Part shown: positions 22,354 to 31,013 of the stretch, one piece after another
How the letters are laid out: every line of letters starts with the position of its first letter
How positions within the stretch are numbered: the first letter of the stretch is position 1
Assembly: GCF_000526335.1 (NCBI RefSeq)
Contig: NZ_JAFW01000001.1
Span: 3,348,001 to 3,412,000 of the forward strand
Direction of reading: 5' to 3'
DNA from: Arthrobacter sp. 31Y
GTDB lineage: Bacteria; Actinomycetota; Actinomycetes; Actinomycetales; Micrococcaceae
Length of the DNA: 64,000 nt
The notes under the pieces: generated by a model
Told to the model about the DNA's origin: nothing
The model's database searches: none
The model's input: the letters and a program-made list of their open reading frames with translations, nothing else
Position numbers and translations under genes: made by a program

Positions 22354-23382
22354 CTAGCGGGAGGACTTGGGGTCCAGGGCATCCCGGACGGCGTCGCCCA
22401 GAAGGTTGAAGGCCAGGACCGTGACGATGAGCATGATGCCGGGGACCGCGAGGAACCATGGATCGCTGAGGTACCAGTTGCCGGACTGGGCGGCGTTGAG
22501 CATCTGGCCCCACGACGGTGTGGGGTCCTTGACGCCGACGCCCAGGAAGGACAGGGCGGCCTCCGCCGAGATGTTGGTGGGGATCAGCATGGTGGCGTAT
22601 ACCAGGACGACTCCCATGACGTTGGGGATGATCTGGCGGAAGAGAATGCTCAGGTGCGAGGCGCCGAAGGATCGGGCTGCTTCGACGAACTCGCGCTCGC
22701 GGAGGCTCAGCACCTGTCCACGGACGATTCTGGCGAGGTACGCCCATCCGAAGAAGCCCAGGATGATCACCAAGGACGCCATGGGCAGGAAGCTGCCTTC
22801 TCCCAGCGGCGTGTCCCTCAGCCGTGACTGCAGGATAGGTGTCAGGGAGAGCACCAGCAGAAGGTGTGGGAAAGCCAGGAACAAGTCCATGATGCGGCTG
22901 ATGATGGCATCGGTCTTGCCTCCGAAGTAGCCGGCTGCTGCGCCAAGGACCGTTCCGAGGACCACTGAAACCACCGTGGAGAGCAGTGCGATGGTCAGTG
23001 ATACCTGTCCGCCATAAGCGAGCCTGGCAAAGAGATCGCGTCCCAAACCGGGCTCGACGCCCAACCAGTGCTGGGCCGAGGGATACATGTAGCCGGGGAG
23101 CGGCAGTCCGGGGGTTTCGAAGTCATCCAGAACCTCGGGACTGGTGTTGGACGTGTAGGGGTCGTTGCCTGACATGGCGCTGAGGACGGGAGCCAGGATG
23201 GCGAACAGCAGGATGGCAACCACCACGCACAGGCTGAGAAGGGCGATCTTGCTGCGCCGGATCCTCATCCAGGCCGTGGCGAGGAGGGAACGTGCTTCGG
23301 CAGGTGCTTTGGCCTTCGGCGACGTTGCCGGAGGGAGCGGCGGACTGCCGATGCTTGGTTCAACGGACTGTATCTGGGTCAA
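22354..23382 (-). CDS. ABC transporter permease, OppC/DppC type
   Basis: First gene of the importer operon. It has an N-terminal cytoplasmic stretch, then ILLFAILAPVLSAMSGNDPY and the EAA loop REREFVEAARSFGASHLSILFRQIIPNV typical of DppC permeases. The frame runs back to 23559, but that part is not conserved and crosses the divergent promoter, so a TTG at 23382 was chosen. It gives about 342 residues, with no strong ribosome site; the start is uncertain. An operator-like box lies 42 bases upstream at 23424. Confidence 0.88.
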   Translation of the reverse strand: MTQIQSVEPSIGSPPLPPATSPKAKAPAEARSLLATAWMRIRRSKIALLSLCVVVAILLFAILAPVLSAMSGNDPYTSNTSPEVLDDFETPGLPLPGYMYPSAQHWLGVEPGLGRDLFARLAYGGQVSLTIALLSTVVSVVLGTVLGAAAGYFGGKTDAIISRIMDLFLAFPHLLLVLSLTPILQSRLRDTPLGEGSFLPMASLVIILGFFGWAYLARIVRGQVLSLREREFVEAARSFGASHLSILFRQIIPNVMGVVLVYATMLIPTNISAEAALSFLGVGVKDPTPSWGQMLNAAQSGNWYLSDPWFLAVPGIMLIVTVLAFNLLGDAVRDALDPKSSR

Positions 23383-23423
23383 CGGTTCTGCTCGTTTCGT
23401 GATCAGGAGCTGGCTCCGGAGTT

Positions 23424-23435
23424 CTTGTATACCAA
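23424..23435. promoter_or_regulatory. GntR-type box 3 (CTTGTATACCAA)
   Basis: Ten of 12 positions match the TTGGTATACCAA palindrome at 14064. It lies immediately upstream of the ABC transporter/amidohydrolase operon, in the 160-base divergent promoter region shared with the second amidohydrolase. Confidence 0.55.
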
Positions 23436-23485
23436 AATAGACTAGAGCAGGATTGATGCGATGTAAATCACAAATAATGTACTGT

Positions 23486-23497
23486 TTGGAATACCAG
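23486..23497. promoter_or_regulatory. GntR-type box 4 (TTGGAATACCAG)
   Basis: Ten of 12 positions match the 14064 palindrome. It lies 46 bases before the GTG start of the rightward amidohydrolase, whose operon ends with the GntR gene, so it probably mediates autoregulation. Confidence 0.55.
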
Positions 23498-23542
23498 GGA
23501 GTAATACGAGCTGTCCCTACCGGACAGGAAACAGGAGTCGCC

Positions 23543-25009
23543 GTGCCTACCAAGGTCACCGCCCGCTATGTGCTGGGGCATCACAATGGCCGCCACGTTC
23601 TGCTCGAAAATGCGTGCGTGGTCTACAGCGGCCACACCATTGACTACGTAGGACACGAGTACACCGGGCCGGTGGACGAAGAAGTCCACGCAGGCGAAGC
23701 CCTGCTGATGCCCGGCTTGATCGACCTCGACGCGTTGACGGATATAGACCACCTCATCCTGGACAGCTGGGCAGGCCCGGAGCAGGCCAAGGGCCATCAG
23801 TGGTCCGAGGACTACTTCCAGCACCACCGCGCTGACGTCTTCACAGCCGAAGAACGCCAGCAGATCCGCGAGTACGCCCTGATCCAGCTCATCCTGCACG
23901 GCATCACCACGTACATGCCCATCGCCTCGGAAGTTCACTCGGAGTGGGCAGAGCCCTTCCAGGAACTGGTGGGCATGGCGGATACCAGCCGGCGTCTTGG
24001 CCTCCGCGGCTACTTGGGTCCCGCCTATAGATCCGGTGTGAACGTGGTGTTGGAGAACGGCGAACGCTCGGTAATGTTCGACGACGGCCGCGGCCGTGAG
24101 GGACTCGCTGACGCCTTGCGCTTCCTTGACCACGCGACGGAACTCGACGATCCGTTGGTTAGGGGAGTTCTTCTCCCGTGCCGGATCGAGACGCTGGATA
24201 TCGAGTTGCTCAAGGCGACGGCGGCGGCCTCCAATGAACGCGATGTGTTGGTGCGCCTCCACTCACTGCAGGGCCTCGTGGAGCGCGAACTCATCCTTGA
24301 CTGGCACGGCGTGACGCCACTGGAGCTCCTGGACCAGGTGGGAATGCTCAACGAACGCCTGCTCATCCCACACGCCACCTACACGGACAGGAACCCTGCT
24401 GTGTACGGCGAAGACCGCGGCGATCTCGCCAGGCTTGCCAGCAGCGGTGCCAGCATCATCCACTGCCCCCTGACGTCCATGCGTTACGGCAGTACCTTGG
24501 ACTCGTTCAGCGCTTACAAGGAAGCGGGCATCAACATTTCGCTGGGTACCGATTCGTTCCCGCCGGACCTGATCCGCGGCATGGATGCCGGCGTGCAGCT
24601 CGCCAAGATCCTCGCGGGCACCAACGACGCCGGCGACGTCGCCGGATATTTCGACGCCGCCACCCTGGGCGGCGCGCAGGCCCTCCGCCGTCCTGACCTG
24701 GGTCGGCTCGAGCCCGGTGCCCAAGCCGACCTGGTGGCCTTCTCCCTGGGGGATATCCGGGACGGCGTCCACGACGACCCGCTCCGAACCCTGCTCCTCA
24801 ATGGCACAGCGCGCCAGGCCGTGCTTTCGGTGGTGGCTGGGCGAACCATTATGGCCGACGGCTGCATCGATGGAGTGGACTTGGACTACTGGCGCGTTAG
24901 GGGCCAGGAACTCTTTGACAAGATGCGCCGCGCCTACAGCGTCCGGGACAGCCGGAACCGTGCGGCGGATGAGCTGTTTCCTCCCGTGTATGCTCGGTTG
25001 GAACGCTGA
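23543..25009 (+). CDS. Amidohydrolase, SsnA/chlorohydrolase-like, with altered metal motif
   Basis: A 488-residue protein of the amidohydrolase superfamily with composite domain (ALLMPGLIDLDALTDIDH), a deep barrel, and the later metal/catalytic blocks VRLHSLQG, LIPHATYTD and SLGTDSFPPDL. The first HxH metal pair that normally follows PG(F/L)(V/I) is replaced by D-A-L (LIDLDALTD), so either metal binding is different or the reaction has changed. GTG at 23543 has AGGAG 6 bases upstream; earlier codons in frame are not used. It is divergent from the importer operon and is followed 34 bases later by the GntR regulator. Confidence 0.82.
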   Translation: MPTKVTARYVLGHHNGRHVLLENACVVYSGHTIDYVGHEYTGPVDEEVHAGEALLMPGLIDLDALTDIDHLILDSWAGPEQAKGHQWSEDYFQHHRADVFTAEERQQIREYALIQLILHGITTYMPIASEVHSEWAEPFQELVGMADTSRRLGLRGYLGPAYRSGVNVVLENGERSVMFDDGRGREGLADALRFLDHATELDDPLVRGVLLPCRIETLDIELLKATAAASNERDVLVRLHSLQGLVERELILDWHGVTPLELLDQVGMLNERLLIPHATYTDRNPAVYGEDRGDLARLASSGASIIHCPLTSMRYGSTLDSFSAYKEAGINISLGTDSFPPDLIRGMDAGVQLAKILAGTNDAGDVAGYFDAATLGGAQALRRPDLGRLEPGAQADLVAFSLGDIRDGVHDDPLRTLLLNGTARQAVLSVVAGRTIMADGCIDGVDLDYWRVRGQELFDKMRRAYSVRDSRNRAADELFPPVYARLER

Positions 25010-25043
25010 CCGGCGCCGTCCGCCGAATGGAGCGGACACTGGC

Positions 25044-25745
25044 ATGAAGGGAAGTTTGACAGTGGCTGAGGCGATGCCGGAAACCGGGAATGGCCGCGAT
25101 GAAGAGGCCCGCGCGGAGAACGTCTACCAATTGGTGTTGGAGGGCATTGTCACGGGCACCTACGCGCAGGGTATGCGGTTGCGGGAACGTGAACTTTCAG
25201 AGCTGTACAACGTCTCACGTATTCCCGTGCGTGAAGCCATCCAGCGCCTGGAACAGGACGGCTTTGTGGCAACTTTCCCCCGCCGCGGTGCGGTGGTGCG
25301 CCAGCTGACCCTCACGGACGTCAACGAGCTCTTCGATGTCCGGCTCTGCCTGGAGGCGTTTGCCGCGCGCATGGCCGCAACGCGGGTAGCCGAAGGCAGC
25401 GACGGCGGACGGCTCGAAGAACTCATGGAAGCCTCCAAGGCAGCAATCGACGACGAACGGACCGACGACGTCGCCTTGATCAGCGCCGAGCTCCATGCCG
25501 AAATCGTGCGCCTGTCCGGGAACAGGCTGCTCATTGAATCCGTGAAACCCCTGTTCGGGCGGATGCGCTGGATCTTCGGGCTGGCCCACAACCGCAGCAA
25601 CGAGCTCCAACGCGATGAACACACCGAACTGTGTAACGCCATCCTGAAGGGCAAGCCGGATCTGGCCTACTCACTGGCGTACTCTCACATCGAGCTGGGC
25701 CGTGAACCTGTTCTGGCCGGACTGGCCGAGACGCTGGAACCGTGA
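25044..25745 (+). CDS. GntR family regulator, FCD domain
   Basis: A 233-residue regulator with an N-terminal winged HTH (ENVYQLVLEGIVTGTY, RERELSELYNVSRIPVREAIQRLEQDGFV) and an all-helical FCD ligand domain. The latter has RLCLEAFAARMAA, the metal-ligand His in ISAELHAEIVRLSGN, and SLAYSHIELG. FCD regulators are usually released by the substrate or an intermediate of the pathway they control. The start could be ATG 25044 or GTG 25062. The four TTGGTATACCAA-like boxes at 13.97, 14.06, 23.42 and 23.49 kb are its probable sites. Confidence 0.9.
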   Translation: MKGSLTVAEAMPETGNGRDEEARAENVYQLVLEGIVTGTYAQGMRLRERELSELYNVSRIPVREAIQRLEQDGFVATFPRRGAVVRQLTLTDVNELFDVRLCLEAFAARMAATRVAEGSDGGRLEELMEASKAAIDDERTDDVALISAELHAEIVRLSGNRLLIESVKPLFGRMRWIFGLAHNRSNELQRDEHTELCNAILKGKPDLAYSLAYSHIELGREPVLAGLAETLEP

Positions 25746-25751
25746 GTTTTC

Positions 25752-25798
25752 GTACAGATAACGCCCTTTAGAGGCCCTCTTCCGGGCGTTATCTGTAC
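25752..25798. terminator. Bidirectional terminator between GntR and DUF4032 genes
   Basis: GTACAGATAACGCCC (25752-25766) and GGGCGTTATCTGTAC (25784-25798) are exact reverse complements, flanked by TTTT on the left and AAAAA on the right. It works for both convergent genes. Confidence 0.92.
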
Positions 25799-25808
25799 AA
25801 AAACTCCG

Positions 25809-27224
25809 CTAGTCGTCAGCGTCCGGGTACTCCTCCTCGTCGTCGTACCGGCCGGATTCCTCAACCTCAACCTCAAGGATCTTCAGCAGCTCCGTGTCCG
25901 GGTTGAGCATGATGGCAGCCTCGTCGCGGCGGTGCTGCAGCACCGTGTCCAAGTAGGACTGCACGGTCTCCGCCAAGGGGACGTACCTGTCCTGCTTCTG
26001 GCTCATGTACCAGCGGTGCTCCAGGACTTCGTGGACCACTTCCGCTGGCTCCAGCTTCCCGGCCAGATGCCGCGGAATGGAACGCACAATGGGCTCAAAG
26101 ATCTGGCTGACCCAGACGTGCGCGCTGATTTCCTCGTCCACCTCCGGGTTGTTGTCCGCCCGGAACTGGTCCATGTCGTTCAAGAGCCTGCGGGCCTGGT
26201 TCTCCTGGGCGTCCAAGCCGGTGAGGCGCAGCAAGCGACGCTGGTGGTGACCGGCGTCCACCACTTTGGGCTGGAGTTGGATGGTGGAGCCGTCAGCCGT
26301 GGTCTTGATGGCGTATTCCTCCACGTCAAAGCCGAGCTCGTTGAGGCGCCGGATGCGGGCAGCCACACGCCACCTTTCGCCCAGTTCGAAGGATTCCTTC
26401 TCGGTCAGCTCGGTCCAGAGCCGCCGGTAACTGTCCATGATCAGCTCACTGGTGGCTACGGGATCCACCTTTTCCTCGATGAGCCCGCCGTCCAGCAGGT
26501 CCATCAGTTCACCCGCGATGTTCACGCGGGCGATTTCGAGGTCGTATTCACGCTGGCCCATGGAGAGGTCCGGGTAAAGCTCGCCCGTTTCGGCGTCCAC
26601 CAAGTACGCGGCGAAGGCGCCGGCATCACGGCGGAACAACGTGTTGGACAGCGAAACGTCACCCCAGTAGAAGCCCACAAGGTGCAGGCGCACCAGCAGC
26701 AGCGCCTGGGCGTCAATGAGCCGGGTCAGGGTGTCCTTGCGGAGCATCTGGGAGAACAGCGCACGGTACGGCATGGAGAATTTCAGGTGCCGGGTGACCA
26801 GCACCGGGTTCAGCGGCCTGCCGTCCGCGGTGGTACGCCCGGTAATGACAGCCACCGGCTCTACGCAGGGAACGTCCAGCCGGGCCAGCTTCCGCAGCAT
26901 GTGGTACTCGTGGCGTGCCACGTGCTCTGAGGTTTCCTTGATGGCGATCACCGAGCCACCCAAATGCGCGAAACGGACGATGTGCCGGGAAATACCGCGG
27001 GGGAGGGCAGCCAGGTTTTCGGCGGGCCAGTCCTCCAACGCGATATGCCATGGCAGGTCCAGCAGCTCCGGATCGGCCGAAGCCGCCGTAATGTTCAGGG
27101 AACCGATGACACTGGCCGGCGGCGCGGTGTCCTGCGCGCTCGCGGCTTCAGTGCGGGGGAGCTTGCCGATCTGCCCGTAGTCGGTGGGTTCGTCGTGCCA
27201 CTGGGCTTCGTTTTGCTCGCTCAT
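25809..27224 (-). CDS. DUF4032 domain protein, kinase-like fold
   Basis: A 471-residue protein. Residues about 85-210 look like a lipopolysaccharide-kinase/protein-kinase-like fold: GGSVIAIKETSEHVARHEYHMLRKL (nucleotide-binding Lys and Glu), then LLVRLHLVGFYWGDVSLSNTLF and AYLVDAETGEL (catalytic-loop-like D and DAE). The C-terminal part, with HRWYMSQKQDR, is the DUF4032 region. The substrate is unknown. The tail is very acidic (YDDEEEYPDADD). Its ATG overlaps the stop of the GH20 gene by 4 bases. Confidence 0.85.
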   Translation of the reverse strand: MSEQNEAQWHDEPTDYGQIGKLPRTEAASAQDTAPPASVIGSLNITAASADPELLDLPWHIALEDWPAENLAALPRGISRHIVRFAHLGGSVIAIKETSEHVARHEYHMLRKLARLDVPCVEPVAVITGRTTADGRPLNPVLVTRHLKFSMPYRALFSQMLRKDTLTRLIDAQALLLVRLHLVGFYWGDVSLSNTLFRRDAGAFAAYLVDAETGELYPDLSMGQREYDLEIARVNIAGELMDLLDGGLIEEKVDPVATSELIMDSYRRLWTELTEKESFELGERWRVAARIRRLNELGFDVEEYAIKTTADGSTIQLQPKVVDAGHHQRRLLRLTGLDAQENQARRLLNDMDQFRADNNPEVDEEISAHVWVSQIFEPIVRSIPRHLAGKLEPAEVVHEVLEHRWYMSQKQDRYVPLAETVQSYLDTVLQHRRDEAAIMLNPDTELLKILEVEVEESGRYDDEEEYPDADD

Positions 27225-28810
27225 GCCTCAATTGTTCCGTACTTGGAGTCCGTGGCGGCTATCGCTGCAGCAAAGGGGTACTCCGGCTTCGCTGACCACT
27301 CGACGTCGGGTGCTTCCTGGAAGACGACGCCCTGCTTGGCGAGCCGCTCAGCCAAGGTGCCCAACCGGCGTCGGAAGTCACCGGTGTTGCGGACCTCCTG
27401 GCCGGACCAGGCGACTTCTGCCAAGGAAACAGCACGAGGGTACAGGAGCCATTGCGCCTGCTTGTTGTCGCGGATGGTCTCGGACCAGAGAGCGCCTTCG
27501 ACGCCCAGGATCTGCTGCTCTTCCAAGCCGCCCTGGGCTGGGTCCCAGTTGTAGTACTCGGACCAGGTGAAAGGTCCGCCTTCCACCCATTCGAGTCCGA
27601 CCGGGCTGTCCGACGCATACTTCTGGTCCAGGTAGGTGTTGGCCGCCGGAGACATGATCACCCGTGAACCGGCTTCTTCTGCCTGCCGCACCACGGGTGC
27701 GAAATCGCCGTGCCAGTACTGGATCACGGCACCTTCAGGTAGCTCGACGGCGGCGAACTCGTTCCAGCCCACCACAGTTTTGCCGGTTTCGGCGCCGATC
27801 CGAACGAACTGCTGGACCATGGTCACGTAGTCGTCATGTCCGGTGACATGGGCTTCGTCGCCGCCGATGTGGAGGTAGGGTCCCACCGTGATGGCGGCGA
27901 GCTGCCCGAGGACTTCGCGGACGAACTCGTAGGTGACCGGCAGGTCCGCCGTCAGGGTTGACCAGCCCACCTCGGCGGTGGTGCTCATGGGCTTCGCCTG
28001 GCCATCGGGATTGAGCTGGGGTATCGCAGCGAGGGCCGCATTGACGTGGCCGGGGAGGTCGATCTCCGGCACCACCAGCACGTTCTTGCTCGCTGCATAC
28101 GCCTGGATGTCCAGAAAGTCCTGCTGCGTGTAGAAACCATGCCGTCCACGGGCGGGGACCGCGGTGGGCACCTCTACCGCGCCCGCCCCGCCGATCTCCG
28201 TCAGCCTGCCGTAGGGCAACCCGGACGGGTTGCGCTCAGCGCCGGGATCGTGGATTTCGATGCGCCACGATTGGTCATCCGTGAGGTGAAGGTGCAGGGC
28301 ATTCAGCTTGAACTGCGTCATGACGTCGATCTGCTCTTTCACCTGCTCCACGGTGAAGAAGTTGCGGGCAACATCCAGCATGAGGCCGCGGTACGCGAAC
28401 CGCGGGGCGTCCGCAATGTCGACGGCGGGAATCACCCAGGTGTTGTGGCTTGAGTCGGCGTCCTCGATGGACGCAGGGAAAAGCTGCCGCAGCGTCTGCA
28501 CTCCGTTGAAGAGTCCTGCATCCGTGGCTGCCGTGAGTCCGACCCCACGATCGGTGACGTTGAGCGCGTACGCTTCAGGGCCGCCGTCGAACGTTTCCAC
28601 CAGCTCGAGGAAGATGTCACCGGGGAGGCTGTCTTCTACGAGGGGCAACTCGAAACCGGTGCCGCGGCGCAGCAGCGAGGCGAGCTGTTCAGCCACCGGG
28701 GCCGCAGCGTCTTTTGCCGCGATCCGGGCTGCCGGGGTGAGCGTGAAAGCCGGGCTGTCCAGGAGTGCGATGTGGGAGGGGCGGGGGATCAGGTTATCTG
28801 TGGTGTTCAT
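27221..28810 (-). CDS. Beta-N-acetylhexosaminidase, GH20
   Basis: A 529-residue exo-glycosidase removing terminal GlcNAc/GalNAc, for example from chitooligosaccharides. The GH20b N-terminal domain is followed by the barrel with YRGLMLDVARNFFTV, LHLHLTDDQSWR, and the catalytic Asp-Glu pair in HIGGDEAH. C-terminal WSEYYNWDP and ALWSETI blocks also match. No signal peptide is visible, so it is likely cytoplasmic. ATG 28810 has AAGGA upstream. The DUF4032 gene is translationally coupled behind it. Confidence 0.93.
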   Translation of the reverse strand: MNTTDNLIPRPSHIALLDSPAFTLTPAARIAAKDAAAPVAEQLASLLRRGTGFELPLVEDSLPGDIFLELVETFDGGPEAYALNVTDRGVGLTAATDAGLFNGVQTLRQLFPASIEDADSSHNTWVIPAVDIADAPRFAYRGLMLDVARNFFTVEQVKEQIDVMTQFKLNALHLHLTDDQSWRIEIHDPGAERNPSGLPYGRLTEIGGAGAVEVPTAVPARGRHGFYTQQDFLDIQAYAASKNVLVVPEIDLPGHVNAALAAIPQLNPDGQAKPMSTTAEVGWSTLTADLPVTYEFVREVLGQLAAITVGPYLHIGGDEAHVTGHDDYVTMVQQFVRIGAETGKTVVGWNEFAAVELPEGAVIQYWHGDFAPVVRQAEEAGSRVIMSPAANTYLDQKYASDSPVGLEWVEGGPFTWSEYYNWDPAQGGLEEQQILGVEGALWSETIRDNKQAQWLLYPRAVSLAEVAWSGQEVRNTGDFRRRLGTLAERLAKQGVVFQEAPDVEWSAKPEYPFAAAIAATDSKYGTIEA

Positions 28811-28842
28811 ACCGTTCCTTCTGGGAGAAAGGTTAACGCGAG

Positions 28843-28872
28843 AGCGGCCCGACCGGGAGGGGTCGGGCCGCT
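28843..28872 (-). terminator. Hairpin between MsmK-type ATPase and GH20 genes
   Basis: AGCGGCCCGACC (28843-28854) and GGTCGGGCCGCT (28861-28872) form a 12-bp stem with a 6-base loop just after the ATPase gene. No U-run follows on the minus strand, so it may only partly terminate. Confidence 0.6.
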
Positions 28873-28914
28873 ATCAAAATGCGGAACGTACAGACGCAGT
28901 AGCGCCGGTGGGGA

Positions 28915-29997
28915 CTAGTCGCCCAGGCGCAGGCCCGTCTTCGTGTCGAACAGGTGCACGTGGCCGGACTGCGGACGAACGAAGATGGACTCACCCTTCA
29001 TCGGAGGGCGGCGACCGTCGACGCGTGCAACGATGTCGTGGCTCTTGCCATCAAGGATGGTGTGGCCGTAGACGTAAGCGTCGGCACCGAGTTCTTCAAC
29101 CACGTCAACCTCAACCTGGAGGCCCTCGCCGTTACCGACGGTCTCGAGGTCTTCCGGACGCGAACCGACCGTGACGGTCTGGCCGTGAGCCTCTTCGAGG
29201 ACGTCGCGCGGCACTGGGTAAACCGTTCCGCCGAACTGGACGCCGCCGTCGACGACCGGGAGTTCCAGGAGGTTCATGGCCGGGGAGCCGATGAAGCCTG
29301 CAACGAAGACGTTCTGCGGGCGGTCGTAGAGGTTGCGCGGGGTGTCAACCTGCTGCAGCAGGCCGTCCTTCAGAACAGCGACGCGATCGCCCATGGTCAT
29401 TGCCTCGACCTGGTCGTGCGTCACGTAAACCGTGGTGACGCCCAGGCGGCGGGTCAGGGATGCGATCTGGGTACGGGTCTGGACGCGGAGCTTGGCGTCA
29501 AGGTTGGAAAGCGGCTCATCCATGAGGAAGACCTGCGGGTTACGGACAATTGCGCGACCCATGGCAACGCGCTGGCGCTGACCACCGGAGAGTGCCTTCG
29601 GCTTGCGGTCCAGGTAAGCCTCAAGGTCAAGGAGCTTGGCGGCTTCGCGGACACGCTCGGCGCGCTCTTCCTTGGAGATGCCGGCGATCTTCAGTGCAAA
29701 GCCCATGTTGTCCGCAACAGTCATGTGCGGGTACAGGGCGTAGTTCTGGAAGACCATGGCGATGTCGCGGTCCTTCGGCGGAACGTCCGTGACGTCGCGA
29801 TCGCCGATCAGGATACGGCCTGCGTTGACGTCCTCAAGGCCTGCGAGCATGCGCAGCGAGGTGGACTTACCGCAACCGGAGGGTCCAACGAGGACCAGGA
29901 ATTCGCCATCGGCGATGTCGATGTTGAGTTTATCGACGGCGGGCTTATCTGTGCCCGGGTACAGACGCGTAGCGTTATCAAAAGTAACTGTAGCCAC
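28915..29997 (-). CDS. ABC transporter ATP-binding protein, MsmK/UgpC type
   Basis: A 360-residue sugar-ABC ATPase with Walker A GPSGCGKSTS, signature LSGGQRQRVAMGRA, Walker B VFLMDEPLSNLDAKLR and the C-terminal MalK-like regulatory/TOBE domain. No permeases or binding protein are nearby, which fits the shared energising ATPase that serves several sugar importers in actinobacteria. GTG 29997 was chosen: AAGGGA lies 9 bases upstream and the protein then starts MATVTFDNATRLYPG. Confidence 0.93.
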   Translation of the reverse strand: MATVTFDNATRLYPGTDKPAVDKLNIDIADGEFLVLVGPSGCGKSTSLRMLAGLEDVNAGRILIGDRDVTDVPPKDRDIAMVFQNYALYPHMTVADNMGFALKIAGISKEERAERVREAAKLLDLEAYLDRKPKALSGGQRQRVAMGRAIVRNPQVFLMDEPLSNLDAKLRVQTRTQIASLTRRLGVTTVYVTHDQVEAMTMGDRVAVLKDGLLQQVDTPRNLYDRPQNVFVAGFIGSPAMNLLELPVVDGGVQFGGTVYPVPRDVLEEAHGQTVTVGSRPEDLETVGNGEGLQVEVDVVEELGADAYVYGHTILDGKSHDIVARVDGRRPPMKGESIFVRPQSGHVHLFDTKTGLRLGD

Positions 29998-30215
29998 AGT
30001 TATCAATCCCTTCACCGGCAGGTACGTGCCGGACGATCCGTTGTGAATGGTTCATTTTCTTCAGTTGAACTCCCCGGCCAGTGGCCGGGGAGGATCGCGT
30101 GACGCCGCACGGTACTGTGCGTCACATCACATCCAAGAGTATGTCAGACTTTTTGACTAACTACCTAAATGTTACGAACGTCACATGTAGCGCTCATCAC
30201 TTTGCGGGCTCCGCG
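29998..30215. other. Intergenic region with hairpin and dyad, upstream of the MsmK-type gene
   Basis: No gene is seen in these 218 bases. CTCCCCGGCC/GGCCGGGGAG at 30070-30092 is a perfect 10-bp hairpin with a 3-base loop. GTGACGC...GCGTCAC at 30099-30125 is a 7-base-arm dyad that could be a regulator site for the ATPase gene. The otsB stop lies at 30216. Confidence 0.5.
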
Positions 30216-31013
30216 TCAGGCTCCCGCGGTGACCTGTCGCCGCTCGCGCAGCAAGGCCTCGAGCAGCTCCGCCACATGCACCGGGGCTTCCACACGGTAC
30301 TGCGCTTGGGTGAAGTCCAGGCCCACTTTGATGCCAACGTCGTGGCCCATCAGCCGGCCCAGCGCATCCTCATCAGTGACGTCGTCGCCGGCAAAGAGGA
30401 TGGCCGTTGCACCCGTAGCCTGACGGAGGAATTCCACCGCCTCACCCTTGGATGCGTGTACTACCGAGGTTTCCAGCACGCGCTTGCCCGTCTTCAGATA
30501 AACCCCGGGATGCTCGCGCAGCACCCGCGTCGCGGCCTCGACGGCGTCTTCCGCAACGTCGTCGTCGGCCATCCTGGTGTGGAGGACGACGCCGGCGGGC
30601 TTGTCTTCGAGCAACGTTCCCGGAGCGATGTTCACGATTTCGGCAAGAACCTCACGGACCGCAGCAAGTTTTGTGCGCTGTTCCTCGTCCAGTTCCAGGC
30701 CCAAAGAGCCCTCCCCAAGCCAGACCTCAGCGCCATGGCTGCCAATCAGCAGCGTGTTCTTGGGCGGCGTGGCGACCAACCGCAGGCTGTCCAGAGCGCG
30801 GCCTGAGATGAGTGCCGTCGTCGTGCGTGGAAGTTCTGCGAGTGCCTCCAAAGCTGCGGCCGAGCGGGGGAGGGGGCGTGCGTCTTCCGCGCGGTCCACG
30901 AGGGGAGAGAGGGTGCCATCGAAATCCAGGGCCACCAAGAGGTGCTCCGTGCTGGAAATGCGTCGGACGGCTTCCAATAGTTCGGGCGAAAGGGACAGGT
31001 TCTCAGCTGTCAT
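30216..31013 (-). CDS. otsB: Trehalose-6-phosphate phosphatase
   Basis: A 265-residue HAD-superfamily phosphatase that removes phosphate from trehalose-6-phosphate. HAD motif I is VALDFDGTLSPLV (nucleophile and general acid Asp), motif II is TTALISGRAL, and motif IV is ILFAGDDVTDEDAL. It overlaps the 3' end of otsA by 11 bases on the same strand, so both trehalose enzymes are co-translated. Confidence 0.95.
   Translation of the reverse strand: MTAENLSLSPELLEAVRRISSTEHLLVALDFDGTLSPLVDRAEDARPLPRSAAALEALAELPRTTTALISGRALDSLRLVATPPKNTLLIGSHGAEVWLGEGSLGLELDEEQRTKLAAVREVLAEIVNIAPGTLLEDKPAGVVLHTRMADDDVAEDAVEAATRVLREHPGVYLKTGKRVLETSVVHASKGEAVEFLRQATGATAILFAGDDVTDEDALGRLMGHDVGIKVGLDFTQAQYRVEAPVHVAELLEALLRERRQVTAGA

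Noticed and set aside
21540..22409. 289-residue open frame on the plus strand
   Set aside because: It is a shadow of the solute-binding protein gene with no credible domains or start site.
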